From the NCBI RefSeq assembly GCF_022712295.1, contig NZ_JALAGT010000050.1, positions 1 to 18,480 on the forward strand: 18,480 nucleotides of DNA. Reading direction: 5' to 3'. This DNA is from Galactobacter sp. (GTDB taxonomy: Bacteria > Actinomycetota > Actinomycetes > Actinomycetales > Micrococcaceae). Position 1 is the first letter of the stretch, and each line of letters begins with the position of its first letter. Made by a program: the position numbers and the translations under genes. The notes beneath the pieces are model-generated. The model saw nothing but the letters and a program-made list of their open reading frames with translations. It made no database searches and was not told the origin of the DNA. Positions 7,092-14,812 of the stretch are shown here, in pieces.

Positions 7092-7646
7092 TCAGCGCCC
7101 AGCCGCGGCAGCGGCCTTGAGCACCCGCACCTGCGCCAGCAACCCGTCCATGTCCCCGCCGGCCTCGGGACGATTCAGCTCCCCCGGTAACGCGGCGTAG
7201 GAGTAGAGGCCGTCCCCGATCAGCAGAATGGTCTCCGCGACCGAAGGGTCCCCAACCTCTTCCAGCACCAGGTCCAGCCACCAGGTGTGAATGGTTTCGA
7301 TGGCATGTTTCGCGGAGGCAACATCCGCCTGCAGCAGCCTGATCAGGGCCGCGTAAGTCACGTCGAAGCGGGACTTGGTATTGACCGACGTCCGTACGTA
7401 GTACTCGCTGGGTCCATCCGGGGCGGAACGCATCTTCTCCACGTCCGCCCGGCCCAGCTCCAGCATCTGCTCAGAGAGCGCCTCCGCGAGCGCCTCCTTG
7501 GTCTTGAAGTGGTACAGCAACCCACCCTTGGAGACCCCGGCCTTGTTCGCCACGGCCTCGAGTGTCGCGGCGCGTTCTCCCTCATCGCGCAGGAGCTCCG
7601 CGTAGGCGTCGAGGAGTTTCTCACGTGCGGCCGGAGGTCTGGACAT
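7092..7646 (-). CDS. TetR family repressor of the adjacent exporter
   Basis: The protein has 184 residues from ATG 7646, chosen because the DNA-binding domain starts right there (MSRPPAAREKLLDAYAELLRDEG). An in-frame GTG at 7700 would add 18 residues without similarity and would run into the region before the exporter promoter. The helix-turn-helix is at about 28-47 (TLEAVANKAGVSKGGLLYHFKTKEAL), a textbook TetR signature. The C-terminal region resembles the TetR_C domain of QacR/SmvR-like regulators. The gene is divergent from a DHA2-type exporter, with a perfect 6-2-6 palindrome in between. By analogy with QacR-QacA it probably represses the exporter and is released by a lipophilic substrate. 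That link is inferred from gene order. Confidence 0.88.
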   Translation of the reverse strand: MSRPPAAREKLLDAYAELLRDEGERAATLEAVANKAGVSKGGLLYHFKTKEALAEALSEQMLELGRADVEKMRSAPDGPSEYYVRTSVNTKSRFDVTYAALIRLLQADVASAKHAIETIHTWWLDLVLEEVGDPSVAETILLIGDGLYSYAALPGELNRPEAGGDMDGLLAQVRVLKAAAAAGR

Positions 7647-7721
7647 GTCTTCGATGGTAGACGCCCCTAGCCGTGGTGCGGAGTTCGCGACGAAGCTCAC
7701 CTTTCCCCGAGTCGCAACAAA

Positions 7722-7735
7722 ACCGTCCAGACGGT
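7722..7735. promoter_or_regulatory. TetR operator overlapping the exporter promoter
   Basis: ACCGTC-CA-GACGGT is a perfect inverted repeat in the divergent TetR/MFS gap. It is followed directly by TACAGT (7735-7740) and TTATAA (7740-7745), possible -10 elements for the exporter, so a bound dimer would block the promoter. The layout is typical for TetR-controlled efflux genes. Confidence 0.7.
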
Positions 7736-7832
7736 ACAGTTATAAGGGTGCGTGCAGCCGTGCCCGCACCCCGGCCGTCCCCTCCGAGTAGGAACGGCCA
7801 ACCGACCATCAACACCACCCGAGGAAGAGTCC

Positions 7833-9515
7833 ATGTCCGCCCGCAACTCGATCGACTCCAAGCGTCCCGCGGTCCCTGCACGCACGCAGGAACCCGCGCC
7901 CGTGACCGGGTCCATCCCCATCGCGGGCGCCCCGGCCTATCCCCACGAGGAACGCCTCGCGGTCGCCACGGGACAGATCCCCGTCGTCCGCCCCGGCACC
8001 GCTGAAGGCCACACCACCGCAGGCCCGGCCTGGCGCCGTTGGTCAGCGTTGGCCTTGTTGATGCTCCCGGTGCTGCTGGTGTCCATCGACAACAACGTGC
8101 TCACGTTCGCGTTGCCGAAGATCGGCGCAGCCTTGAACTCCACCGGCACGCAGCAGTTGTGGATGATCGACATCTACCCGCTGATCCTGGCCGGGTTCCT
8201 GGTGCCCATGGGTAATCTGGGTGACCGGATCGGCCGCCGCCGGGTTCTGCTGATCGGCGGCGTGGGCTTCGCCGTGGTCTCCGTGGCCGCGGCCTTCTCC
8301 CCCACCTCCGCCACTCTCATCGGCCTGCGGGCGGCACAGGCCGTGTTCGGGTCCATGCTGATGCCGGCCACGCTGTCCCTGATCCGCAACATCTTCACGG
8401 ATCCCAAGGAACGCACCACCGCCGTGGCCCTCTACGCCTCGATGTTCTCCGCAGGCGCCGCTGCAGGCCCCGTCGTGGGTGGTTGGCTGCTGCAGCACTT
8501 CTCCTGGGGCTCGGTCTTCCTGATCTCCGTGCCGATCCTGATTCCGCTGCTGGCCTTGTCCCATTGGTTGATCCCCGAATCCCGCGACCCGCAGCCGGGG
8601 CCCATGGATCCCATCTCCATCCTGTTGGTGGTCGGCGCTCTGCTTCCGGTGACCTTCGGCATCAAGGCCTTCGCCACCGGGGAGCCCTGGTACATGGGCC
8701 TTGGCGCGGTCATCCTCGGCCTGGTACTCGGTTACGCCTTCGTGATGCGGCAGTTGGGCCGCAAGACCCCCATGTTGGATGTGCGTCTGTTCAAGCGCAA
8801 GGCCTTCTCCGGCCCGCTCGTGGTGAACATGATGAGCCTGTTCTCCATGGTCGGCTTCATGTACTACCTGACCCAGCACCTGCAGTTGGTGGAGGGCCTG
8901 AAGCCGGCCGCCGCAGCGAACTTCATGCTGCCCGGTCTGATCGTGATGTTCTGCTCGGGCCTCGTGGTGGTCCCGATCGCCAAGCGCGTCGGCCGCGTGC
9001 CCGCCATGGTGCTAGGCGTCGGCGTGAACGTCGCCGCCTACGGTGTGTTGGCCGTGCTGGGCCACATGGGCGGCTTGTGGGTTCCCATGATCTCGTTCGT
9101 CCTGCTGGGCATCGGCGTCGGCTTCTCGGAGACCATCTCCAACGACCTGGCGCTCTCCGCCGTTCCCGCGTCCAAGGCCGGCGCGGCCTCCGCGATCTCC
9201 GAGACCGCCTATGAGGTCGGCTCGGTGCTCGGCACCGCGGTTCTGGGCGGGTTGCTCAACGCCTTCTACGCAGCTCATCTACACCTTCCGGGTGGTCTGA
9301 CGGCGGTGCAGGGACACCAGGCGCAGGAGACCCTGGCCGGCGCTCACGATGTTGCCCTGGAGATCGGCGCCGTCTCGACCGAGCAGGCGTCCTCCTTGGT
9401 GGATTCCGCTGCGCACGCCTTCGATTCCGGCGTCTCACTGACGGCCGGCATCGCCGCCCTGCTCTCGCTCGGCGTGGCGATCGGCGTGGGCCGCCTGCTG
9501 CGCGGCGTGCGCTGA
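7833..9515 (+). CDS. DHA2-family (14-TM) MFS drug exporter, QacA/SmvA-like
   Basis: The protein has 560 residues; the ATG follows GAGGAAG by 5 bases. Residues 1-65 are a hydrophilic tail carrying two copies of a TGxIP motif (TGSIPIAG at 25, TGQIPVV at 46). From about 70 on there are some 14 hydrophobic segments. Asp86 in TM1 (SIDNNVLTFALP) corresponds to the substrate-cation-sensing acid of QacA-like proteins. Motif A is GNLGDRIGRRRVLL (128-140) and antiporter motif C GAAAGPVVGG is at 208-217. The C-terminal part has a soluble insert (about 475-520) between the last TM pairs, as in QacA. It should exchange protons for lipophilic cations or biocides across the cytoplasmic membrane. Control by the divergent TetR gene is very likely. 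The precise substrate is unknown. Confidence 0.9.
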   Translation: MSARNSIDSKRPAVPARTQEPAPVTGSIPIAGAPAYPHEERLAVATGQIPVVRPGTAEGHTTAGPAWRRWSALALLMLPVLLVSIDNNVLTFALPKIGAALNSTGTQQLWMIDIYPLILAGFLVPMGNLGDRIGRRRVLLIGGVGFAVVSVAAAFSPTSATLIGLRAAQAVFGSMLMPATLSLIRNIFTDPKERTTAVALYASMFSAGAAAGPVVGGWLLQHFSWGSVFLISVPILIPLLALSHWLIPESRDPQPGPMDPISILLVVGALLPVTFGIKAFATGEPWYMGLGAVILGLVLGYAFVMRQLGRKTPMLDVRLFKRKAFSGPLVVNMMSLFSMVGFMYYLTQHLQLVEGLKPAAAANFMLPGLIVMFCSGLVVVPIAKRVGRVPAMVLGVGVNVAAYGVLAVLGHMGGLWVPMISFVLLGIGVGFSETISNDLALSAVPASKAGAASAISETAYEVGSVLGTAVLGGLLNAFYAAHLHLPGGLTAVQGHQAQETLAGAHDVALEIGAVSTEQASSLVDSAAHAFDSGVSLTAGIAALLSLGVAIGVGRLLRGVR

Positions 9516-9567
9516 TCGCGCCCCACGCCGTCGGACACTGGTCACCACCCCGCACCGGGTGCACGAC

Positions 9568-9609
9568 GGGCGCGGCCCAGCGCCGCGATCGCGGCGCCCA
9601 GGCGCGCCC
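9568..9609. terminator. GC-rich palindrome between convergent exporter and sortase genes
   Basis: An 18-nt perfect palindrome (9580-9597, GCGCCGCGATCGCGGCGC) is nested within outer arms GGGCGCG/CGCGCCC (9568-9574, 9603-9609). It lies between two convergent stop codons. There is no T tract, so it may terminate poorly alone, or act as an RNA 3'-end stabiliser. Confidence 0.5.
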
Positions 9610-9618
9610 CGGGAAGCA

Positions 9619-10566
9619 CTAGCTGTGCTTGCCCTGACGCTTCCGTTTGCCGCGCGGTGTGGCCGGGAAGCCAGAGCGCCAGACATAGACGATGGCGGCA
9701 ACGAGTGCTCCGGAGAGCCAGAGAACCCACCAGGGGAATCCGGGAATGGTGGGGTCCTTGGCCGCAGCGTCGATGTCCTTCTGCGGCGTCGGGTGTACGC
9801 GTTCGCCGGTGACGAGGATCCGCTGGGAATTGATCCCGAGCGGTGTGCAGGTCACCAGCGTCATCAGGTCCTTACCGGATTCCGCCTTCAACGCTGCGGT
9901 GTCGGAGGGATCCACGACCTTGGTCGAGACCACCCGGTAGGTCAGGACCTCACCGAAGGTGGAGACGGAGAACGTGTCACCGGTGGAGACCTCGTTCAAC
10001 CGGGTGAACATCTCCGAGTCCGCGAGGCCACGATGCCCGGTGAGGACGGAATGCGTCCCTTGCCCGCCCACGGGCAGGCTGGTGCCTTCCAAGTGCCCGA
10101 CGCCCTTCAACAGGGTCTCGTCGCTGGTTCCGTGGTACACGGGAAGATCCAGCTTGATCCCTCGGATTTGTAGGCGAGCCATGACGGAATCCGTGGAGCC
10201 GTTGTTGAGAATGTCCTCGTAGTCCGGCAGCTCTGCAGTGGCGCCCGTGGCTTGTCCGGACCCGGTGGGCAGGCGGTGGTCCTTCTCCAACACTGCCCCT
10301 GAGGAGAGCGCATCGTTGTACTTGTGGGCCAGGGCGATCTGTTGCGCGTTCGCCTGGGCGCGTTCATCGTTGTTCACGTTCATGGAGTCGCCCACGATGA
10401 GGGACTGATCACGCTGATGGAACCACTGGGCCACGTTCGGGTAGGACACCACGCTGATACCCACCAGCGCCACGAGTGCGACGATCGCGGCCGGCCAGGG
10501 GAAACGCCACCGGCCCCGTCCACCCTTGCGGGTGGACGGGGCCTCGGCCGAGTCAGTCAGACTCAT
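9619..10566 (-). CDS. Class C (pilus-assembling) sortase
   Basis: The protein has 315 residues. A basic N-terminus is followed by a TM helix (25-42). The catalytic sortase domain spans about 120-258: the segment LQIRGIKLDLPVYHGTSDETLLKGVGHLEGTSLPVGG (132-168), His178 in TGHRGL, Cys240 in TLVTCTPLG, and Arg249 in SQRILVTGER. The domain order and a second C-terminal TM helix (278-296) are typical of class C pilin polymerases. It should cleave the LPLTG motif of the adjacent pilins and join it to the pilin-motif lysine. It is the last gene of the operon, 24 bp after the shaft pilin. The ATG has a GGAAGG site 13 bases away, itself within a GAACC-GGAA-GGTTC hairpin, and codons 8-19 form a 14-bp hairpin, so translation is probably kept low. 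No canonical lid motif was obvious to me. Confidence 0.93.
   Translation of the reverse strand: MSLTDSAEAPSTRKGGRGRWRFPWPAAIVALVALVGISVVSYPNVAQWFHQRDQSLIVGDSMNVNNDERAQANAQQIALAHKYNDALSSGAVLEKDHRLPTGSGQATGATAELPDYEDILNNGSTDSVMARLQIRGIKLDLPVYHGTSDETLLKGVGHLEGTSLPVGGQGTHSVLTGHRGLADSEMFTRLNEVSTGDTFSVSTFGEVLTYRVVSTKVVDPSDTAALKAESGKDLMTLVTCTPLGINSQRILVTGERVHPTPQKDIDAAAKDPTIPGFPWWVLWLSGALVAAIVYVWRSGFPATPRGKRKRQGKHS
10512..10543 (-). promoter_or_regulatory. 14-bp perfect hairpin inside the sortase 5' coding region
   Basis: Arms GGCCCCGTCCACCC (10512-10525) and GGGTGGACGGGGCC (10530-10543) are exact reverse complements around a 4-base loop, covering sortase codons 8-19. The next - strand bases include GGCGTTTC, not a long T run. 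It is a strong barrier to ribosomes or RNA decay, and a candidate attenuator or processing point between pilin and sortase. Confidence 0.5.
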
Positions 10567-10590
10567 GCGCTACCGTGAACCTTCCGGTTC

Positions 10591-11973
10591 TCAGCGCTGT
10601 GCAGCGTGGCGGCGACGGTTCACCACGAGGGCGGAGCCGGCAGCCAACAGCACCAGGGCGGAGCCGGCGATGATGGCCAACATCTGACCGTTGGCGCCGG
10701 TCAGCGGCAGCTCCGGGTGGTCCTGCTGCGTGTTCTCGATGCTGTATTTGGTGGAAGCGGTCTCGCCGACCTTCACGGTGACCTTCTTGATGGTGCCGTC
10801 CAGGACGTAGCCAGCGGGAGCCTTGGTCTCCTTGATCCAGTAGTCGCGGTTGTCGGGCTCGGAATCCTTACCGACGTAGAGGGAGATGCTGGCCTTGCCG
10901 TTGGAGCCGGTGGTGATGGTGCCGACCTTGTTCTTGCCCTCAGCGTCGGAGTAGACCTCGAACTCTGCACCGGCCAGAGTCTTGGACTCATCGCCCTTGG
11001 CGATCTTGGTGATCTCCAGGTCACCCCACTTGGTCTTGGGGGTGTTGGTCTCGGTGCCGTGGTCCTGCTTGGGATCGTTGACGAACTGTGTGGCGGTGTT
11101 CTCGATGACGCCGGTACCCAGGGTCTTCACCGTGGTGGTGAGCTTGATCTTCACGTCACCGACGGAGAGCTTGGAGGCGTCGAAGGTGACGGTCACCTTC
11201 TGGCCGTCCACGGTCACCGTGTAATCGGTGCCCTCGGTCTTGCTCTCAACGGCTACGGACTTGTACTGAAGACGGGGGTCGAGGGTATCGGTGACCGCGA
11301 AGGAGGACAGTGTGTCTTCCTTGTTCAGCGCGGGAACCTTGGCGGTGATATCCCAGGTGACGTCGGAGCCCAGCACCGGAGCGGTCGGCTCGCTCACGGT
11401 CTTCTCTGGCTTGTCCTGCAGCTGGTTCTTCGGGTAGACGTGCACGTCGTAGAGCCAGGAGCCGTTGTTCTGCGACAGCGGCAGGGTCACCAGGAACGGA
11501 GCCGCCTTGGAGACCACGTTGGCCGGGGCATCGGTCTCGGTGACCAGGTACAGGCCGTGATCCAGGGTCTTGGAGATCTCGCCGTTGGAATCGGTCTCGT
11601 CGGTGACTGCGGTACCGAGCTTGTAGGCGGACGGGGATGCGGTCACATCCTCGGCCTTGACCCCGGAGATGAGGTCCCACCCGGCTGCGGTGTCCAGGTC
11701 GATGGCTGCGCCATTCTTGGACTCGACCTTCTGGATGGAGAAGGTCACGCCAGCCAGAGCGGGGTTAGTGATGTTCTGCGGCGTGCCATCTCCGGCCTTG
11801 CCCTGTGTACCGGAGTGCTTGTGGATGGTCAGCGTGGTGGCCTGATCCGGATCGATGTTGCCTGCGGAAACGTCGGCCGCATTGGCCGCACCGGCTGCAC
11901 CGGTAGCGGTCAGTGCCAGAGCACCGAGCACAACGGCGAGGCGCCGGCCGAGCCCGAACTTTGCGTTCTTCAT
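10591..11973 (-). CDS. Major shaft pilin, SpaH/EbpB family, LPLTG-anchored
   Basis: The protein has 460 residues. The signal peptide (1-33) ends near ANAA. The N-terminal domain (about 45-185) finishes with a full pilin motif, WLYDVHVYPKNQ (173-184), which matches WxxxVxVYPK; Lys182 is the expected polymerisation lysine. A middle domain (about 192-310) looks like the FctA/SpaA_2 isopeptide domain (VTWDITAKVPAL, VTDTLDPRLQY). A CnaB-type domain (315-415) carries the E-box YWIKETKAPAGYVLDG with Glu382. The sorting signal is LPLTG (422-426), followed by a hydrophobic helix and RRRHAAQR. The neighbouring class C sortase should polymerise it into covalent fibres at the cell surface. It follows the tip gene by 163 bp, including a strong hairpin, which may let it be made in excess. 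Its start has a GAAG close to the ATG. Confidence 0.95.
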   Translation of the reverse strand: MKNAKFGLGRRLAVVLGALALTATGAAGAANAADVSAGNIDPDQATTLTIHKHSGTQGKAGDGTPQNITNPALAGVTFSIQKVESKNGAAIDLDTAAGWDLISGVKAEDVTASPSAYKLGTAVTDETDSNGEISKTLDHGLYLVTETDAPANVVSKAAPFLVTLPLSQNNGSWLYDVHVYPKNQLQDKPEKTVSEPTAPVLGSDVTWDITAKVPALNKEDTLSSFAVTDTLDPRLQYKSVAVESKTEGTDYTVTVDGQKVTVTFDASKLSVGDVKIKLTTTVKTLGTGVIENTATQFVNDPKQDHGTETNTPKTKWGDLEITKIAKGDESKTLAGAEFEVYSDAEGKNKVGTITTGSNGKASISLYVGKDSEPDNRDYWIKETKAPAGYVLDGTIKKVTVKVGETASTKYSIENTQQDHPELPLTGANGQMLAIIAGSALVLLAAGSALVVNRRRHAAQR

Positions 11974-12086
11974 ATCTTCAGTGATCTTTCTGCATGGGGA
12001 TCAGACCGCTACGGCCTTACCCGGGTGGGTGACGTGACGTGCTATGAGCGCGCCGTCGGTCTTCGTGTGAAGGAAGTCTTGGTGGG

Positions 12087-12120
12087 GCTCGGTGCCGCCC
12101 CTCAGGAGGCGGCACCGAGC
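12087..12120 (-). promoter_or_regulatory. 13-bp perfect hairpin between tip and shaft pilin genes
   Basis: GCTCGGTGCCGCC and GGCGGCACCGAGC pair exactly around an 8-base loop, 16 bp past the tip gene stop codon. No T run follows on the - strand (CCCACCAAG), so partial termination or 3'-end protection after RNA cleavage is more likely than full termination. The rest of the 163-bp gap holds no gene; I see no clear promoter in it. Confidence 0.55.
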
Positions 12121-12136
12121 GTCATGGCTGAATCGC

Positions 12137-14812
12137 TCAGCCGTTGCGACCCTTGCGGCGACGCAGGGTCAGGACGGCGCCCGTCCCTGCCCCGGCCACC
12201 AGGATCAGGCCGCCCGCAATGAGGAAGGCGTCCGTTCCGGTGCCGCCGGTCAGCGGCAGGGTCGGCGACTCCGCTTGATCGTTCTTGAACGAGGTGTCGA
12301 AGGCCTTGACCAGGTGAGCACCCTCGATCGTGAACTCGTGTTCCGTGGAATCCAGGACGTACCCGGCCGGAGCCTTGGATTCCGTCAGCGTGTAGTCGCC
12401 CCAATCCAGCCCGGTCAGCGTGAACTTGCCCTTGGCAGGATCCTGATCGCCACCGGCTGCACAGGGTGCTCCGGTGCAGTCCTTGATGGTGGTGGAGGTA
12501 CCGCCCGGGCCGGTCAGCGTCCACTCGGAGTCGCCCAGAAGGGTCCCGTGGCCGTCGTCCTTGGACCAGGTCACCCCGCCGGCCTTGTCCGCATTGGTGA
12601 AGGTACAGGTGACCTTGTCCCCGGCAGTCACGGTGACCTTGCCGCCTTTGAGTTCGCCGCCGGTGCAGGTCAGGTTCTTCTGCTCGTAGCCGGGCAGCTG
12701 ATCCTCAGACAGCGTGAACGTTCCAGGCTGCACCGTCTTGGTCTCACCGGTGGCGAAGTTCAGGGTGGTACCGGAGGAGGGCTTGGCGTGCAGCTTGGTG
12801 TTCCAGTCCGCTGCGGCCTTGTCGCCGTTGTGGGAGTTCTCGACGCTCTTGACCAGGGTCAGTTGTGCGGTCTTGGGGGCATTCGTGAACGTGCACTCCA
12901 CCGTGCGGGCCTTCAGATCGGCGGCTGCGGGGATGGCTCCCAACTCCACAGAACGCGAGGAACCCGTCGTGGTGACGTTGCCCTGCTTCAGCACCGTGTT
13001 GTTGTGGGCCGTATCGATGCACTTGTACGAGGTGTCGTACTTGGAGAAGTCCAGGCCACCGACGGAGGATTCCTGGATGGTGTAGCTGTGACCGGAACCG
13101 GTCAGGATGTCCGCCGGCCCCACCTTCTGCGCCTGCACGCCGTCGGCCTGACCCGTGGTCGTGGCCGGTGTGCCCACCGCCGAGTTGGTCACCGTGTCCT
13201 TGGCCGACAGCGCGACCTGGTCGCCGGCATTCACACGGCCGGTGAAGTTCTTCACCACGCTCAGCGTGGACTTCGACTTGGCCTTATTGGTGATGGTGCA
13301 CACCACGGCCTTCGCGGACGCCGGAACGGTGGCGGTGCCGCTGGTGCCCTGGTTGTTGTTCACGGTCAGAGGGTTGCCGTCCGCCGTGCAGACGGCAGAG
13401 GAGGTGTAGTTGCCCAGGTCCGTGTCATCGGCTCCCGCCTCGGAGAAGTTCACCGTGGTGCCAGCTTTAATCGGGAAGGGACCCACGATCTGGTCCTGCA
13501 CTCCCGAGGCAGTGCCCTCGGTCGTGGCCGTACCCAGCGAGGTGCTGCCGTCCTTGAGTTCGAGATCGAACTGGTCGGCATCCAGGTAGCGCTTGCCGTC
13601 CAGCTTCTTCTGCAACGTGATGGTGGCGGGGGATGAACACGACGCGAGGTCGGAGCTGCCCGACAAACTTCCAGCAGAGGCACCACCGCTCCAGTTGGGC
13701 ATGTTGTAGCTGCTCAGGGAAGTGGAGGAGCCGAGGTAGGCCTTTCCGGAGGCGTCGAACGCAACGCCATTGACGTCAGTGGAGGTCCTGTAGTCACCGG
13801 ATTTCGACGAGGTGATGGCGCCGCCATTGGCCGCGGCCAGGTTTGCGGCGGTGATGGAGAACACCGTGGTGGTGTTCCCGCTGCCGCGCACGATGAAGAG
13901 GTTGCCGTTGGAATCGAACGCGATGTCGCCGTTCGCAGACGTCGGGATTCCGTTACCACTGGCTGTCTGAGTGGCTCCGACATAGGTGATTGCGCCCGTG
14001 GTCGGTGAGTACTTCCAGATCCGGAAGGTCTGAACCGAATTCCGTCCCGAACCGGTGGTTTGGAACCCACCGAAGTAGTACTCGCCCGTCTTGAGGTCCA
14101 CGGCACCGGCCACCAATTGACCTGAGAAACTGTCGGTCCAGCTCAGGTCCCTTGACACATTGGTGTTCGACCAATTTCCTGTGCCGACGTCATACCGGTA
14201 GATGGTGGCAGTTCGATTGTTGTTCGACCGCTCATACGCATAGGCCACGGATCCGTTGGCGCCGATGCCGACACCGTTGAAACTGCTAACAGGTAAGTTC
14301 CATCCACTACCTGTTGTGGCCTGATGGCCGACCGCCGTCCTGTCACCGTTGGTGACCTCGTAGAGCTGCCCGGAACCGGACACGGAGTAGACGGTCCCCG
14401 CGGTGCACTGCAGCGGCTTCGCCGCGGCCAGAGGCCCGATCTCGGCGCGCGGGGAAGCCTCACCCTCAGTGGAGTCGGTCTCGTCCGCAGACGCGGACTT
14501 CGCGTCAGCGTCCGACGTTTTCGTCGCCTTCCGAGCGGAGTTTGCCTGGCCGTCCGCCGACTCCGAGGAGTCTGCCGCGGCCGGCGTCTCGGCCGTTACC
14601 TCGCCGTCGGTCGTCGCCTCGGCCGTCTGGGTGGCCTGCGGTGACGCCTCAGGCTCGGACTGGTCCGCCATCGCCGGGCCGGCGCACAAGCCGGCCAGCA
14701 GTGCCGCCGACAGTGCGGCCACCGCGGTGCCGCGGCCCCAGCTCCGACGAGTCGTGTCGGCGCCGAGGCGCAGGGCCGTCCTGGGCCGCGAACGGCCCCG
14801 TGATGACGACAT
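12137..14812 (-). CDS. Pilus tip adhesin with propeller-like and CnaB-type repeats, LPLTG-anchored
   Basis: The protein has 891 residues. ATG 14812 follows GGAACGGAG by a few bases. A Tat-free signal peptide (1-49) ends near AMA. Residues 50-130 are an acidic Ser/Thr/Ala linker. Residues 136-392 look like a DUF6923-type beta-propeller-like domain (QLYEVTNGDRTAVGH, GVGIGANGSVAYAYER, ITYVGATQ, GDIAFDSNGNLFIV, VNGVAFDASGKAYLG) flanked by Cys136 and Cys392. Three repeats follow (about 395-510, 513-644, 648-740), each closing with a Cys-containing CTxTN strand and holding a second Cys. A CnaB/SpaA domain (745-845) has E-box TLTESKAPAGY (Glu811). The LPLTG sorting signal is at 852-856, then a TM helix and RRRKGRNG. 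It has no pilin motif, so it should cap the fibre rather than polymerise. It is the first gene of the operon. Confidence 0.9.
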   Translation of the reverse strand: MSSSRGRSRPRTALRLGADTTRRSWGRGTAVAALSAALLAGLCAGPAMADQSEPEASPQATQTAEATTDGEVTAETPAAADSSESADGQANSARKATKTSDADAKSASADETDSTEGEASPRAEIGPLAAAKPLQCTAGTVYSVSGSGQLYEVTNGDRTAVGHQATTGSGWNLPVSSFNGVGIGANGSVAYAYERSNNNRTATIYRYDVGTGNWSNTNVSRDLSWTDSFSGQLVAGAVDLKTGEYYFGGFQTTGSGRNSVQTFRIWKYSPTTGAITYVGATQTASGNGIPTSANGDIAFDSNGNLFIVRGSGNTTTVFSITAANLAAANGGAITSSKSGDYRTSTDVNGVAFDASGKAYLGSSTSLSSYNMPNWSGGASAGSLSGSSDLASCSSPATITLQKKLDGKRYLDADQFDLELKDGSTSLGTATTEGTASGVQDQIVGPFPIKAGTTVNFSEAGADDTDLGNYTSSAVCTADGNPLTVNNNQGTSGTATVPASAKAVVCTITNKAKSKSTLSVVKNFTGRVNAGDQVALSAKDTVTNSAVGTPATTTGQADGVQAQKVGPADILTGSGHSYTIQESSVGGLDFSKYDTSYKCIDTAHNNTVLKQGNVTTTGSSRSVELGAIPAAADLKARTVECTFTNAPKTAQLTLVKSVENSHNGDKAAADWNTKLHAKPSSGTTLNFATGETKTVQPGTFTLSEDQLPGYEQKNLTCTGGELKGGKVTVTAGDKVTCTFTNADKAGGVTWSKDDGHGTLLGDSEWTLTGPGGTSTTIKDCTGAPCAAGGDQDPAKGKFTLTGLDWGDYTLTESKAPAGYVLDSTEHEFTIEGAHLVKAFDTSFKNDQAESPTLPLTGGTGTDAFLIAGGLILVAGAGTGAVLTLRRRKGRNG

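Noticed and set aside
10606..12222. Long + strand open frame (538 codons) opposite the shaft pilin
   Set aside because: Antisense shadow produced by third-position GC bias; the - strand has signal peptide, pilin motif, E-box and LPLTG, whereas the + frame has no recognisable domain.
12092..13636. Long + strand open frame (514 codons) opposite the tip adhesin
   Set aside because: Low-complexity Gly/Arg/Val translation typical of an antisense GC-rich frame; the opposite strand encodes a clear LPXTG protein.
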